Positions 1 to 8,498 of a stretch of 64,000 nt of DNA are shown here, piece after piece (position 1 is the stretch's first letter; the number at the start of each line of letters is the position of its first letter). The notes below the pieces were generated by a model that worked only from the letters and a program-made list of their open reading frames with translations, was not told where the DNA came from and made no database searches. Both the position numbers and the translations under genes were made by a program. The DNA is from JAVBWO01 sp036677375 (GTDB taxonomy: Bacteria; Bacillota; Dehalobacteriia; UBA4068; UBA4997), in NCBI GenBank assembly GCA_036677375.1, contig JAVBWO010000001.1:1-64000 (forward strand), written 5' to 3'.

Positions 1-102
1 CAAAGTGATTGCCGCCGTCAAAGTCGTTTTCCCGTGGTCTACGTGACCGATGGTCCCGATATTTACGTGGGGCTTCGTCCGTTCATACTTCTGTTTGGCC
101 AT
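1..102 (-). CDS. tuf: Elongation factor Tu, N-terminal fragment (runs off window)
   Basis: Only the first 34 codons are in the window. They read MAKQKYERTKPHVNIGTIGH followed by VDHGKTTLTAAITL, the invariant EF-Tu start with the G1/P-loop GHVDHGKT at residues 19-26. EF-Tu is the GTPase that delivers aminoacyl-tRNA to the ribosome. An AAGGAGG ribosome site lies just upstream (plus-strand 106-117). The gene has its own promoter and its upstream neighbour is pyrD, not fusA, so this is a tuf copy outside the usual rpsL-rpsG-fusA-tuf operon and may be the second of two copies (inference). Confidence 0.97.
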   Translation of the reverse strand, partial: MAKQKYERTKPHVNIGTIGHVDHGKTTLTAAITL

Positions 103-186
103 TTTGCTTACCTCCTTAGCATTACCACAAGATATTATTTTTTTAATCATATATTTTGTCTTATCCCAACAAAACTACACAGCGTT

Positions 187-215
187 ATTTTATAGCATAA
201 AGCCTGTAATGTCAA
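187..215 (-). promoter_or_regulatory. Sigma-A promoter of tuf
   Basis: Read on the minus strand, TTGACA (210-215), a 17-base spacer and TAAAAT (187-192) form a near-consensus sigma-A promoter about 85 bases upstream of the tuf start. The leader between is AT-rich and shows no clear terminator. Confidence 0.8.
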
Positions 216-312
216 ACAATCTTTTTATAAATTACAAAAGATTTTTCGTTTATCCTTTGATTTTTTTCTATCAAACTATTATTGCTTTCTCTCAAATGTT
301 TGATTTGCGCTG

Positions 313-1236
313 TTAGGAGCAGTTTTGTGGTAAAGCTTTACCAATGATCTCCGAAACGCCGGTATAACCATGGCTTTCCAGCCATTGACCTAATCCCTCT
401 ACGATTTTAGGAGCGGTATAGGGATCAATCATGGTACCGGTACCGATGGCAATGCCGCGGGCACCAGCCATTAGGAATTCCACCGTATCCTGAACGGAAA
501 CGATACCACCCATACCGATCACCGGAATCCTCACCTTTTGCGCCACCTGCCAGACCATCCTGAGAGCAATGGGGCGGATCGCCGGACCGGAATAACCGCC
601 GGTCTTATTATACAAGAAAGGTTTGCCTTGTTCCACATCAATGGACATGGCCAAAAAAGTATTAACCAGGGATACGGCATCAGCGCCGGCTTCTTCCACC
701 GCGCAGGCAATCTCTACAATATCAGTAACATTAGGGGTCAGCTTTACAATCAGCGGTAGCTTGGTTCTTTTGCGCACTGCTTTGACCAGGGAAGCCGCTA
801 CCTTGGCATCGGTACCAAAAGCAAAGCCGCCGGAGGCCACATTGGGACAGGAAATATTGACCTCAAGACCGTCGATCCCCGGAACCTCATCGAGCCGGAC
901 CGCCATAACCGCATAATCCTCCACCGTTCGTCCGGCAATGTTCACCAAAACAGCCAGCCCCTGTTGGGAAATCCAGGGGATCTCCCGGTTCACCACTTTT
1001 TCCACGCCGGGATTCTGCAATCCTACGCTATTAATGACTCCGGCAGATCCTTCTAAGATTCTGGGCACCGGATTGCCAGGACGCGGTTCCAAAGTCGTGC
1101 CCTTCACCATAATGCCGCCCAAACGGCTCAAGGGGAAAAGGTCTGCCAGTTCCCGGCCATAACCGCAAGTGCCGGATGCCAGCATGACGGGGTTTTTCAT
1201 TTTAATGCCGGCAATTTCCACACTGAGATCAGTCAT
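313..1236 (-). CDS. pyrD: Dihydroorotate dehydrogenase B, catalytic subunit
   Basis: 308-residue PyrD of class 1B, which oxidises dihydroorotate to orotate in pyrimidine synthesis. FMN sits in this subunit and electrons pass to NAD+ through PyrK. Visible motifs are VKGTT (Lys45), RPGNPVPR (52-59), and NISCPN with the catalytic-base Cys130, which is Cys in class 1 rather than Ser as in class 2. GMGGI and GIAIGTG near the C-terminus bind the FMN phosphate. The start is the ATG at 1236. The frame is open 30 codons further upstream, but that part lies inside pyrK and does not resemble PyrD. The ATG overlaps the pyrK stop by 8 bases, implying translational coupling. The other pyr gene in the window, carB, is 40 kb away. 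Confidence 0.97.
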   Translation of the reverse strand: MTDLSVEIAGIKMKNPVMLASGTCGYGRELADLFPLSRLGGIMVKGTTLEPRPGNPVPRILEGSAGVINSVGLQNPGVEKVVNREIPWISQQGLAVLVNIAGRTVEDYAVMAVRLDEVPGIDGLEVNISCPNVASGGFAFGTDAKVAASLVKAVRKRTKLPLIVKLTPNVTDIVEIACAVEEAGADAVSLVNTFLAMSIDVEQGKPFLYNKTGGYSGPAIRPIALRMVWQVAQKVRIPVIGMGGIVSVQDTVEFLMAGARGIAIGTGTMIDPYTAPKIVEGLGQWLESHGYTGVSEIIGKALPQNCS

Positions 1237-2017
1237 GCCACACCACCTTGCTGCCATCAAAAACCGGCCCTTCACAACAGACGCGTTCCATTTTTTCCAC
1301 ATCATTCTCTCTGGTCTTGCAGACACAGCCCATACAAACGCCGTAGCCGCAGCCCATTTTTTCTTCCAAAGAAACCTGGCAGGGAATCCCTGCTTCCTGT
1401 GCTTGTTTGGCTATCTTTTCCATCATGATGCGGGGACCGCAGGTGTAGACACAATCGAACTTCTGCGATGAAATTTCTTGTGCCGAAAAGTCTGTTACCA
1501 TCCCCTTAACGCCCCGAGTACCATCTACCGAAACGATCATGACGTCCGCACCCAAATCCATTAATTCCTGATACGCCAAAAGCGTCCTGCCCACGGTGGC
1601 GCCCAAAAGAAATTTTAGCTTGATACCTTTCTTCAGAAGGGCTCTGGCCAAAGGCAAAAGGGGTGCGATACCCACACCGCCCGATGCGATCAAAACACTT
1701 TTTGTGTCCTCCGGGATGGTGAACCCATTGCCCAAGGGCCCCAAGACGGAGACCTTGACGCCGGGCAAGAGAGCAGACATCAGCGCAGTTGTTTTCCCTA
1801 CCACCTTATAAATGATACAAAAACGGCCCTCCTTGGACATGATCGCTTCAAATCCGAAGGGCCTTCCCAAAAGCGGATCCATTCCCTCAGAGGGCCTTAA
1901 CATAATAAATTGCCCCGGCTTTGCCAATGCGGCAACGGCGGGACAATCAAGTTCCATATTATAAAAACCTTCCGTTATCATCGTATTATAGACGATTTTT
2001 GCCCACACAGCTTCCAT
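1229..2017 (-). CDS. pyrK: Dihydroorotate dehydrogenase B, electron-transfer subunit
   Basis: 262-residue iron-sulfur flavoprotein partner of PyrD. The N-terminal half is a ferredoxin-reductase-type FAD domain (RPFG at 52-55), followed by an NAD-binding domain (GGVGIAPLLPLARAL). The C-terminal cysteines C223, C228, C231 and C247/248 form the [2Fe-2S] site. It passes electrons from PyrD's FMN to NAD+. The start follows a strong GAGGAGG site. It is first in a two-gene pyrK-pyrD operon. Confidence 0.97.
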   Translation of the reverse strand: MEAVWAKIVYNTMITEGFYNMELDCPAVAALAKPGQFIMLRPSEGMDPLLGRPFGFEAIMSKEGRFCIIYKVVGKTTALMSALLPGVKVSVLGPLGNGFTIPEDTKSVLIASGGVGIAPLLPLARALLKKGIKLKFLLGATVGRTLLAYQELMDLGADVMIVSVDGTRGVKGMVTDFSAQEISSQKFDCVYTCGPRIMMEKIAKQAQEAGIPCQVSLEEKMGCGYGVCMGCVCKTRENDVEKMERVCCEGPVFDGSKVVWHD

Positions 2018-2046
2018 AACGCTCCTCCTCTCTCAAATCTCATATT

Positions 2047-2075
2047 ATTATACACTGATTCCATAAAATAATAAA
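2047..2075 (-). promoter_or_regulatory. Possible promoter of pyrK-pyrD
   Basis: On the minus strand a perfect TATAAT (2047-2052) lies about 30 bases upstream of the pyrK start, with a weak TTTATT -35 at 17-base spacing. No PyrR-type attenuator was recognised in the short leader. Confidence 0.4.
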
Positions 2076-2136
2076 CAGTTTTTTTGCCTTTGTAAAGGTT
2101 ATTTGCGGATGTCTTTAATTTCAATTTTGTATTAAC

Positions 2137-2172
2137 GAGAAAGAAAACAGCTTCCGCTAATAACGGAAGCTG
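2137..2172 (-). terminator. Intrinsic terminator of the gcv operon
   Basis: The inverted repeat CAGCTTCCG / CGGAAGCTG (2148-2156 and 2164-2172) has a 7-base loop. On the minus strand it is followed by TTTTCTTTC. It lies about 60 bases past the gcvPB stop. Confidence 0.85.
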
Positions 2173-2234
2173 CTTAAAACTACCTTTTAATTATAATAAA
2201 AATTCATTTTTGAGCAATCGGTTCTCAGAGCGAT

Positions 2235-3683
2235 CTATTCAAATTCATAGGCCAATTTGGGATTTCTGGCCGCCTGCACATCGTCCATCCGCCGCACATA
2301 GGTAGTGGTAGGCGCTTGATGCAGCGCTTCGGGATTTTCTTTGGCCATTTGGTATATCTTCAGGAAGATGTCGATGGCTTCGTCCAAGGTTTCCTTGGTT
2401 TCCGTTTCCGTAGGCTCAATCATCAACGCTTCATGAATGATCAAGGGAAAGTACATCGTAGGCGGATGAATCCCGAAATCCAAGAGCGCTTTGGCCACAT
2501 CCATAGCCGATACGCCAGTCTCTTCTTTTAAACTCTGCAGAGACATGACAAATTCGTGCATGCAGGGGCCCGCTTGAGGAATGTCGTAAGTCTGAGCCAA
2601 AGCTTCCCGCATATAGTTGGCATTGAGCACCGCATTTTGGGAAGCTTCCCGCAAGCCGTCGCAACCCAAAGACAAAATATAAGCCAGCGCTTTGATGCAA
2701 ACCAGAAAGTTGCCGTAAAAAGCCTTGACACGGCCAATGCTTTGAGGCCAATCATTGTTGAAGCGATAAGCGCCGTCTACCTTTTCCACCACAGGTTTAG
2801 GCAGGAAGGGCGCCAAGAAGTCTTTGCAACCTACCGGGCCGCTGCCGGGTCCGCCGCCGCCATGAGGCGTAGCAAAAGTTTTATGCAGATTCAGGTGGAT
2901 AACGTCAAAACCCATATCGCCAGGACGAACCATACCCATAATCGCGTTTAAGTTGGCGCCGTCATAGTAAAGCAGGCCGCCGGCATCATGGACAATCGCC
3001 TGTATCTTTAAAATATTCCGGTCAAAAATACCCACTGTATTGGGATTGGTCAGCATCAACGCAGCGGTATCCGGTCCTACAGCGGCTTGCAGGGCTTCCA
3101 TATCCACCAAACCTTCCTTAGTGGAAGGAATATTGATAACGGAAAATCCATTAACGGCGGCATTGGCGGGATTGGTACCATGGGCGGAATCGGGAACAAT
3201 GATCTTCGTCCGCTGGGTTTCGCCTTTGGATTTATGATAAGCTTTGATCAATTGCAGCCCGGTCCATTCGCCGTGGGAACCGGCGGCCGGCGCCAGGGTA
3301 ACAGTATCCATGCCGGTAACTTCACAAAGGGTTTCCTGGAGCAGGGACATAGCCGCCAAACATCCCTGCACGGAGCTTTCGGACTGCAAGGGGTGGATTT
3401 GGGTAAAACCGGGCAGGGCGGCCATATCTTCATTAATCTTCGGGTTATATTTCATGGTGCAGGATCCTAAGGGGTAAAATCCGTTATCTACCCCAAAAGC
3501 CTGACGACTCAAAGCCACATAATGGCGCATCAGGTCGACTTCGGCCAATTCCGGCAGATTCAGCTTGGTTTGCCGTTGCAACTCTTTGGGCAATTCTACT
3601 TCGGGAACGCGACCGGCGGGCAGGCTGACCGCACGATGACCCGGTTTGCTTTTTTCAAAAAGCAATTTCATGGGAGCTTGCAT
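2235..3683 (-). CDS. gcvPB: Glycine dehydrogenase (decarboxylating) subunit 2
   Basis: 482-residue C-terminal-type half of the two-subunit P-protein. With GcvPA it decarboxylates glycine using PLP and transfers the aminomethyl group to the lipoyl arm of GcvH. The PLP lysine is K268 in NLHKTFATPHGGGGPG. Other family motifs are GSCTMKYNP (73-81), AAGSHGEW (133-140) and DSAHGTNPA (165-173). It overlaps the gcvPA stop by one base (TAATG). It is the last gene of gcvT-gcvH-gcvPA-gcvPB and is followed by a terminator. It differs clearly from the paralogue at 53285-54847. Confidence 0.97.
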   Translation of the reverse strand: MQAPMKLLFEKSKPGHRAVSLPAGRVPEVELPKELQRQTKLNLPELAEVDLMRHYVALSRQAFGVDNGFYPLGSCTMKYNPKINEDMAALPGFTQIHPLQSESSVQGCLAAMSLLQETLCEVTGMDTVTLAPAAGSHGEWTGLQLIKAYHKSKGETQRTKIIVPDSAHGTNPANAAVNGFSVINIPSTKEGLVDMEALQAAVGPDTAALMLTNPNTVGIFDRNILKIQAIVHDAGGLLYYDGANLNAIMGMVRPGDMGFDVIHLNLHKTFATPHGGGGPGSGPVGCKDFLAPFLPKPVVEKVDGAYRFNNDWPQSIGRVKAFYGNFLVCIKALAYILSLGCDGLREASQNAVLNANYMREALAQTYDIPQAGPCMHEFVMSLQSLKEETGVSAMDVAKALLDFGIHPPTMYFPLIIHEALMIEPTETETKETLDEAIDIFLKIYQMAKENPEALHQAPTTTYVRRMDDVQAARNPKLAYEFE

Positions 3684-5002
3684 TATGCCGTCACCTCCTG
3701 TAAAAGTTCCACCAATAAATCAATATCTTCTTTGCTGTTTACTTCGGTGACGCACCAAAGGATCTCATTATCATTTAAAGGCAACCCGCCTAAGATTCCC
3801 TTGCTGGCCAAGAATTTATCAACCTTTTCGGTGGGAACCGGGCAGGTGGTAACAAATTCGTGGAAGAAGGAATTGTTGTATTTTAATTGGAATCCGGGCA
3901 ATGCGGTGATCTTTTCCGCCGCATAGTGTGCTTTATTCAGGCAGAGCGTGGCAGCATCCTGCATGCCGCAAGGCCCCATAGCAGCCATGTAGGCGGCAAC
4001 GGTCAAAGCGCACAACGCTTCATTGGAGCAAATACTGGAGGAGGCTTTTTCCCGGCGGATATGCTGTTCTCTGGCCTGCAAGGTCAGAACATAGGCGCGG
4101 TTGCCGTCAACATCCACCGTTTCCCCGACAATACGGCCGGGCATCCGGCGTACCAATGCTTCGGTACAGGCAATAAAGCCAATGTAAGGGCCGCCGAAGG
4201 AAAGAGGCAACCCTAAAGGCTGGCCTTCGCCAACGGCGATATCGGCGCCGGCTTCTCCCGCTGTTTGCAGAATAGCGGCGGCAATGGGATTCACACCCAT
4301 GACAAAGCGTGCTCCGGCAGCATGCGCCATCTCGCCCACGGTCTTGGCGTCTTCCAGCACACCGTAATAATTGGGCTGCTGCACATAGACTCCGGCAACT
4401 GTGGCATCTAACATCGTCTTGAGCGCATCCAGGTCTGTATGACCGTTAACTGCGGGAACCAACACCAAGTCAATATCCAAAGCAGACGCATAGGTGGCGG
4501 CGACTTGCAAAACATCCGGTTGGGTAGTGGAAGAAACCAGCATTTTATTACGTTTCCGTTCTTTGCACATGGACATGGCCTCCGCCATAGCGGTGGCCCC
4601 ATCATAGAGGGAAGCATTGGAAACAGCCAGACCGGTAATCTGGCAAATCATGGTTTGATACTCAAAAAAGGCCTGCAATATTCCTTGGCTGATTTCAGCC
4701 TGATACGGCGTATACGCCGTTACGAATTCATTTCGGTTGGCAATATTTTTTACAACGGCGGGAATAAAGTGACTGTAGGCGCCGGCGCCACGAAAGATAA
4801 TCTTAAACTGAGTATTGAGGTCAGCCATTTCCTGAAGGGTAGCAGCCACCTGCATTTCCGATTCGCCTTTCGGGATGTTTAAGAGCTCTGTCAGCCGCAC
4901 CTCTTGGGGAATTGCCTGGAAGAGATCTTCAATATGCTGCTTGCCCATGCCGGCCAGCATTTCCTGTCTTTCCACCGGAGTATTGGGTACATAGGAGGTC
5001 AT
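3683..5002 (-). CDS. gcvPA: Glycine dehydrogenase (decarboxylating) subunit 1
   Basis: 439-residue N-terminal-type half of the P-protein heterodimer. Family signatures include RGAGAYSHFIPAVV (71-84), YTPYQAEISQG (97-107), which is the highly conserved glycine-decarboxylase segment, and REQHIRREKASSSICSN near residue 320. It starts two bases after the gcvH stop, so the two are probably translationally coupled. The canonical YTPYQ and REQHIRREKA segments mark it as the true glycine enzyme, in contrast to the paralogue at 54894-56285. Confidence 0.97.
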   Translation of the reverse strand: MTSYVPNTPVERQEMLAGMGKQHIEDLFQAIPQEVRLTELLNIPKGESEMQVAATLQEMADLNTQFKIIFRGAGAYSHFIPAVVKNIANRNEFVTAYTPYQAEISQGILQAFFEYQTMICQITGLAVSNASLYDGATAMAEAMSMCKERKRNKMLVSSTTQPDVLQVAATYASALDIDLVLVPAVNGHTDLDALKTMLDATVAGVYVQQPNYYGVLEDAKTVGEMAHAAGARFVMGVNPIAAAILQTAGEAGADIAVGEGQPLGLPLSFGGPYIGFIACTEALVRRMPGRIVGETVDVDGNRAYVLTLQAREQHIRREKASSSICSNEALCALTVAAYMAAMGPCGMQDAATLCLNKAHYAAEKITALPGFQLKYNNSFFHEFVTTCPVPTEKVDKFLASKGILGGLPLNDNEILWCVTEVNSKEDIDLLVELLQEVTA

Positions 5003-5004
5003 GA

Positions 5005-5379
5005 CTATTCCTCCCCTAACAGGGCCTCATAGTCGGCAGGAGAAATCAACTCTTCGGTACCGCTAATGCCGCTTAATTTCACAAACCAAGCCGCATAAGG
5101 GTCCTGGTTGATCTTTTCGGGATTATCCAATAAAGATTCGTTGATTTCGAGAACCGTACCGCCGATGGGGCTGAATACATCGGAAACCGCCTTCACGGAT
5201 TCCACGTCGCAGAGGGAATCGCCAACGCCAAAAGCATCGCCTTCCTGAGGCAGATTAATAAAAACGATGTCTCCCATAGATTTTTGCGCATAATCGGTAA
5301 TGCCTATGATAGCAGTGTCTCCGTCAATTTTAACCCACTCATGATCTTTGGTATACATCAAATCTTGCGGTAAACTCAT
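5005..5379 (-). CDS. gcvH: Glycine cleavage system H protein
   Basis: 124-residue lipoyl carrier protein. It shuttles the aminomethyl group between P, T and L proteins through lipoate on Lys63 in DVESVKAVSD. The length is typical. The ATG at 5379 (MSLPQDLMYTKDHEW) was chosen because it lies 9 bases after AGGAGG. Upstream in-frame ATGs overlap or precede that site. It sits between gcvT and gcvPA. As the only H protein in the window, it would also have to serve the second P-protein-like pair if that enzyme uses a lipoyl carrier. Confidence 0.97.
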   Translation of the reverse strand: MSLPQDLMYTKDHEWVKIDGDTAIIGITDYAQKSMGDIVFINLPQEGDAFGVGDSLCDVESVKAVSDVFSPIGGTVLEINESLLDNPEKINQDPYAAWFVKLSGISGTEELISPADYEALLGEE

Positions 5380-5440
5380 TTCATTCATCCTCCTAATTAT
5401 TTTATTTTTTGTAGTAAAACACAAAGTACTGTGGAAAACC

Positions 5441-6529
5441 CTATTTCTGTCTTTTATAGAACATCACCGGAATGACTTCGGCTTTTAATTTGCGTCCACG
5501 CACTTCCACCTCTATCGTATCGCCTTTTTCTACCTTGCCTACGGCAACCCGCGCCATGGCAATGGCATAACCAAAGGTAGGAGACATGGTGCCTGAGGTT
5601 ACAAAACCGATTTCTTCTTCCCTTAAGAAAACCTTATCACCGTCACGGCTAATGCCACGGTCAAGCAATTTCAAGCCGATCCGGCGGTAACGGGGTGTGG
5701 CGGCTTCTATGGCCGCTTTACCGATGAAATCCGCTTTGTCCATTTTCACAAACATAGACAAGCCGACTTCCTTGGGCAAAATATCGTCGTCCATTTCATG
5801 CCCGTAAAGAGGCATCCCGGCTTCCAGCCGCAGGGTGTCTCTGGCGCCCAAGCCGGCGGGAATAAGACCGTCCTCTTTTCCCACTTCCAGAAGTTTGTTC
5901 CAGAGACCTGCCGCATCGGCAGTTTTGCAATAGATTTCAAAGCCGTCTTCCCCGGTATAGCCTGTTCTAGAGACCAAGCAAGGTACGCCGTTCACCATTA
6001 CATGATCGATAAAGGTATAATATTTTTCAGGAATCCCTTCCTGAGGAGTGATTTTAGCCAGGATTTTCTCGGCCAGAGGCCCTTGCAGAGCCAGCTGAGC
6101 GGTAGCATCCGAAACGTCTGTCAATACAACGTCGCCGAAAACATGATCTTTTGCCCATGCATAGTCTTTATCACGGTTGGAAGCATTTACAACCAGAAGA
6201 TAACAATCCTCACTTTTTTTGTAAACCAGCAGGTCATCAATAAACCCGCCTTTGTCATTGCAGTAAGGACTGTAGCATACTTGCCCCGTCGCCAATTGAG
6301 AACAGTCATTGGTGACCAAATGATTGGCGTTGGCCAAGGCATCCGGGCCGGTCAGTTCCAGCTCTCCCATATGAGAAACGTCAAAAAGGCCTGCTTTGTT
6401 CCTTACGGCATTATGCTCGGCAATGATCCCCATGCCATACTGTATCGGCATCAAATAGCCGGCAAAAGGAACCATCTTTCCTCCGGCAGCCACATGGCAA
6501 TCGTAAAGCGGTGTTTTCTTTTCCATCAT
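5441..6529 (-). CDS. gcvT: Aminomethyltransferase (glycine cleavage T protein)
   Basis: 362-residue T protein, which moves the methylene group from aminomethyl-lipoyl-GcvH to tetrahydrofolate and releases ammonia. N-terminal motifs are PLYDCHVAAGGKMVPFAGY and GLFDVSHMGE; GARDTLRLEAGMPLYGHE is in the centre. The C-terminal barrel ends with GFVTSGTMSPTFGYAIAMA. The start ATG follows AAGGAGGGCGAAAG. It is the first gene of the gcv operon and lies directly behind the second glycine riboswitch cassette. Confidence 0.97.
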   Translation of the reverse strand: MMEKKTPLYDCHVAAGGKMVPFAGYLMPIQYGMGIIAEHNAVRNKAGLFDVSHMGELELTGPDALANANHLVTNDCSQLATGQVCYSPYCNDKGGFIDDLLVYKKSEDCYLLVVNASNRDKDYAWAKDHVFGDVVLTDVSDATAQLALQGPLAEKILAKITPQEGIPEKYYTFIDHVMVNGVPCLVSRTGYTGEDGFEIYCKTADAAGLWNKLLEVGKEDGLIPAGLGARDTLRLEAGMPLYGHEMDDDILPKEVGLSMFVKMDKADFIGKAAIEAATPRYRRIGLKLLDRGISRDGDKVFLREEEIGFVTSGTMSPTFGYAIAMARVAVGKVEKGDTIEVEVRGRKLKAEVIPVMFYKRQK

Positions 6530-6557
6530 CTTTCGCCCTCCTTAGAAATCAATCAAC

Positions 6558-6596
6558 TAAAACAAAGAGAGACGCATCCTTATGAATGCGTCTCTC
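6558..6596 (-). terminator. Expression-platform terminator of the proximal glycine riboswitch
   Basis: The perfect hairpin GAGAGACGCAT / ATGCGTCTCTC on the minus strand is followed by TTTGTTTT. It lies just before gcvT and directly after the aptamer at 6631-6710. Its stem closely resembles that of the distal terminator (6847-6879), supporting a duplicated unit. Confidence 0.85.
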
Positions 6597-6630
6597 CAAT
6601 CTACTTAACATAGATATCAGAGCCTCGTCC

Positions 6631-6710
6631 GGACACGTTCCTTTTGCCTGAGAGCTTTTACGCTTCGTCCCCTTCGGCGCTGTCTTATGATGACAGCCTC
6701 TCCCGCATCC
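6631..6710 (-). promoter_or_regulatory. Glycine riboswitch aptamer, gcvT-proximal copy
   Basis: It carries the conserved glycine-aptamer core on the minus strand, including GGGAGAGGCTGTC and CTCTCAGGCAAAAGGAAC. P1 would pair GGATGC (6705-6710) with GTGTCC (6631-6636). Only one aptamer precedes its terminator, so it is a singlet, not the common tandem pair. The conserved GCTCTGATAT just after P1 in both copies could be the partial second (ghost) aptamer described for singlets, or part of the antiterminator (inference). Confidence 0.93.
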
Positions 6711-6746
6711 ATCATTCGAAATATAAGATTTCCCATTTGTTGTTTA

Positions 6747-6775
6747 ATTATAAGTGTTATCCTAAGAATTGTCAA
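6747..6775 (-). promoter_or_regulatory. Consensus promoter of the proximal glycine cassette
   Basis: TTGACA (6770-6775), 17 bases, TATAAT (6747-6752) on the minus strand is a perfect sigma-A consensus. It lies between the distal terminator and the proximal aptamer, so the proximal riboswitch has its own promoter. Confidence 0.9.
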
Positions 6776-6846
6776 TATATAAAGTGTCAAACTTTTCTAA
6801 TATTTCATATTTATTAAGTTTTTTTCACAAATATACACAAAAGCTA

Positions 6847-6879
6847 ATAAAAAGAGACGCATACCTTCATGCGTCTCTT
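6847..6879 (-). terminator. Expression-platform terminator of the distal glycine riboswitch
   Basis: The hairpin AAGAGACGCAT / ATGCGTCTCTT is followed by TTTATT on the minus strand. It lies about 30 bases after the distal aptamer and before the proximal promoter. Confidence 0.87.
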
Positions 6880-6908
6880 AGCTATCAGCAGATATCAGAG
6901 CTCCATCG

Positions 6909-6988
6909 CGATGTGTTCCTTTTGCCTGAGAGCTTTTACGCTTTGTCCCCTTCGGCGCTGTCTTATGATGACAGCCTCTCCCACATCG
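6909..6988 (-). promoter_or_regulatory. Glycine riboswitch aptamer, distal copy
   Basis: The core is almost identical to the proximal aptamer. The 68 bases between the P1 arms differ at essentially one position. P1 pairs CGATGT (6983-6988) with ACATCG (6909-6914). These arms differ from the proximal copy but still pair, which is covariation supporting the fold. It has its own promoter and terminator. There is no open reading frame between the two cassettes, so its readthrough product can only continue into the proximal cassette and gcvT. Confidence 0.93.
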
Positions 6989-7013
6989 TTCAATTGGAAT
7001 ATTGTATACGCAT

Positions 7014-7042
7014 ATTTTAACTAACTCTATGCCACCTGTCAA
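7014..7042 (-). promoter_or_regulatory. Promoter of the distal glycine cassette
   Basis: TTGACA (7037-7042), 17 bases, TAAAAT (7014-7019) on the minus strand. It lies about 50 bases after the lpd stop codon and starts transcription just ahead of the distal aptamer. Confidence 0.87.
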
Positions 7043-7091
7043 CCCTAAAATTTAAAAAAATTCTAGAATTTTTTTAAAAACAAGAAAGGCA

Positions 7092-8498
7092 TTAGCGGCG
7101 GCGGGGCGCTACGTGTATGGCCTCGCCCACCACATCTTCAGCTGTTTCCAAAACGGCTTCGCAGAAAGTGGGATGGGGATGAATGACATGAGCGATATCC
7201 GCCCGGGTCAAGCCTTTGGCAACAGCCAACGCCAGTTCCCCAATGATATCGGTGGCACGCTGGCAGAATAATTGGGCGCCCAGCACTTTTTCGGTCTCAT
7301 CATCCACCACCAGCTTGACAAAGCCTCTGTCTTGACCTTCGATCATGGTTTTACCATTGGCTGCCATGGGGAATTTTCCGGTTTTTATCTTGTATCCCGC
7401 TTTTTCCGCCTCATCGGCACTGAAGCCAACCGTGGCGATCTCAGGATCCGTATAAATACAACTAGGGACTACGGCTAAATTGACATGACTTTCTCCTTTG
7501 GCAAGCATCTCTATCAAAGCGGTACCCTCGGCGGTAGCAACATGAGCTAGCTGAATTCCGGGAATGACATCGCCAATGGCGTAAATTCCCGGCACATTGG
7601 TACGGAAATTTTCGTCCACTAAAACCATGCCGCGGTTGGTGGCAACCCCTGCTTCTTCCAGCCCCAGGCCCTGGGTATTGGCACGCCGGCCGATGCTCAC
7701 CAGTACAAGATCGGCTTCTACGCTCTTCAGCTCTTCTTTTTGTTTAAAGTCGCATTGGATGCCACCCGGCACAGAGCTGATCTTTTCCACCATGGCGCCG
7801 GTAAAGATATCCATGCCTTTTTTCTTCAAGGTTGAAGCCAATTGGAGAGCGATCTCCCGATCTACGGTGGGCAGGATTCTGTCCATGGCTTCAATGATCG
7901 TGATCTTGCTGCCGAAAGCGGCAAAAGCCGTGGCAAATTCCACACCGATAACGCCGCCGCCGATAATAGCCAGGCGCTGGGGAACCTCTGTCAAACCGGC
8001 CAACATCTCATCACTGGTATAAACGCCCGGCATCCTGATACCTTCAATAGGAGGTACAGAAGGGATCGAACCGGTAGCGATCACAATGTGCTCACCCTCT
8101 ATTTCCGTAACGCCTTCCTCATGGTTAATCCGAACCATACCGTTGCCGGCCAGACTGCCGGTGCCGTTATAACGGGTGATGCCGTTAGCTTTCAAAAGCT
8201 GTTCCACGCCGCCCCTCAGCTTATCCACCACAGCTTCTTTGTGTTGATATACTTTATCGATATGCAGGGCCGCCGGCGGCGATTCAATGCCGATCTCCGC
8301 AAAATCCTTGGTCTTATCCAATAAAATAGCGCTGTGCAGCAAGAGCTTGGTGGGAATGCAGCCGCGGTTTAAGCAAGTGCCGCCCACCTGACGGTTTTCC
8401 ACAATCGCTGTTTTCATTCCTGCTTTGGCAGCCTTAATGGCGGCGGGGTAACCGCCGGGACCTGCGCCAATCACAATGATGTCATATTTTTCCGTCAT
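7092..8498 (-). CDS. lpdA: Dihydrolipoyl dehydrogenase
   Basis: 468-residue FAD/NAD disulfide oxidoreductase (L protein) that reoxidises dihydrolipoyl-GcvH. It shows the N-terminal FAD motif GAGPGGY, the redox pair C42/C47 in GGTCLNRGC, a second Rossmann motif IGGGVIGVEFA, and the C-terminal catalytic HPHPTFCE. The ATG at 8498 was chosen because AAGGAGGG lies 7 bases upstream; the frame opens 10 codons earlier. It is upstream of the gcv riboswitches on the same strand. No PDH or OGDH E1/E2 genes are nearby, so its role here is probably glycine cleavage. Confidence 0.96.
   Translation of the reverse strand: MTEKYDIIVIGAGPGGYPAAIKAAKAGMKTAIVENRQVGGTCLNRGCIPTKLLLHSAILLDKTKDFAEIGIESPPAALHIDKVYQHKEAVVDKLRGGVEQLLKANGITRYNGTGSLAGNGMVRINHEEGVTEIEGEHIVIATGSIPSVPPIEGIRMPGVYTSDEMLAGLTEVPQRLAIIGGGVIGVEFATAFAAFGSKITIIEAMDRILPTVDREIALQLASTLKKKGMDIFTGAMVEKISSVPGGIQCDFKQKEELKSVEADLVLVSIGRRANTQGLGLEEAGVATNRGMVLVDENFRTNVPGIYAIGDVIPGIQLAHVATAEGTALIEMLAKGESHVNLAVVPSCIYTDPEIATVGFSADEAEKAGYKIKTGKFPMAANGKTMIEGQDRGFVKLVVDDETEKVLGAQLFCQRATDIIGELALAVAKGLTRADIAHVIHPHPTFCEAVLETAEDVVGEAIHVAPRRR

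Noticed and set aside
50..316. 88-codon plus-strand frame
   Set aside because: Antisense to tuf start, its promoter and leader; no ribosome site.
6769..7020. 83-codon plus-strand frame
   Set aside because: Antisense to the distal glycine riboswitch; the sequence is explained by the aptamer, terminator and promoter.
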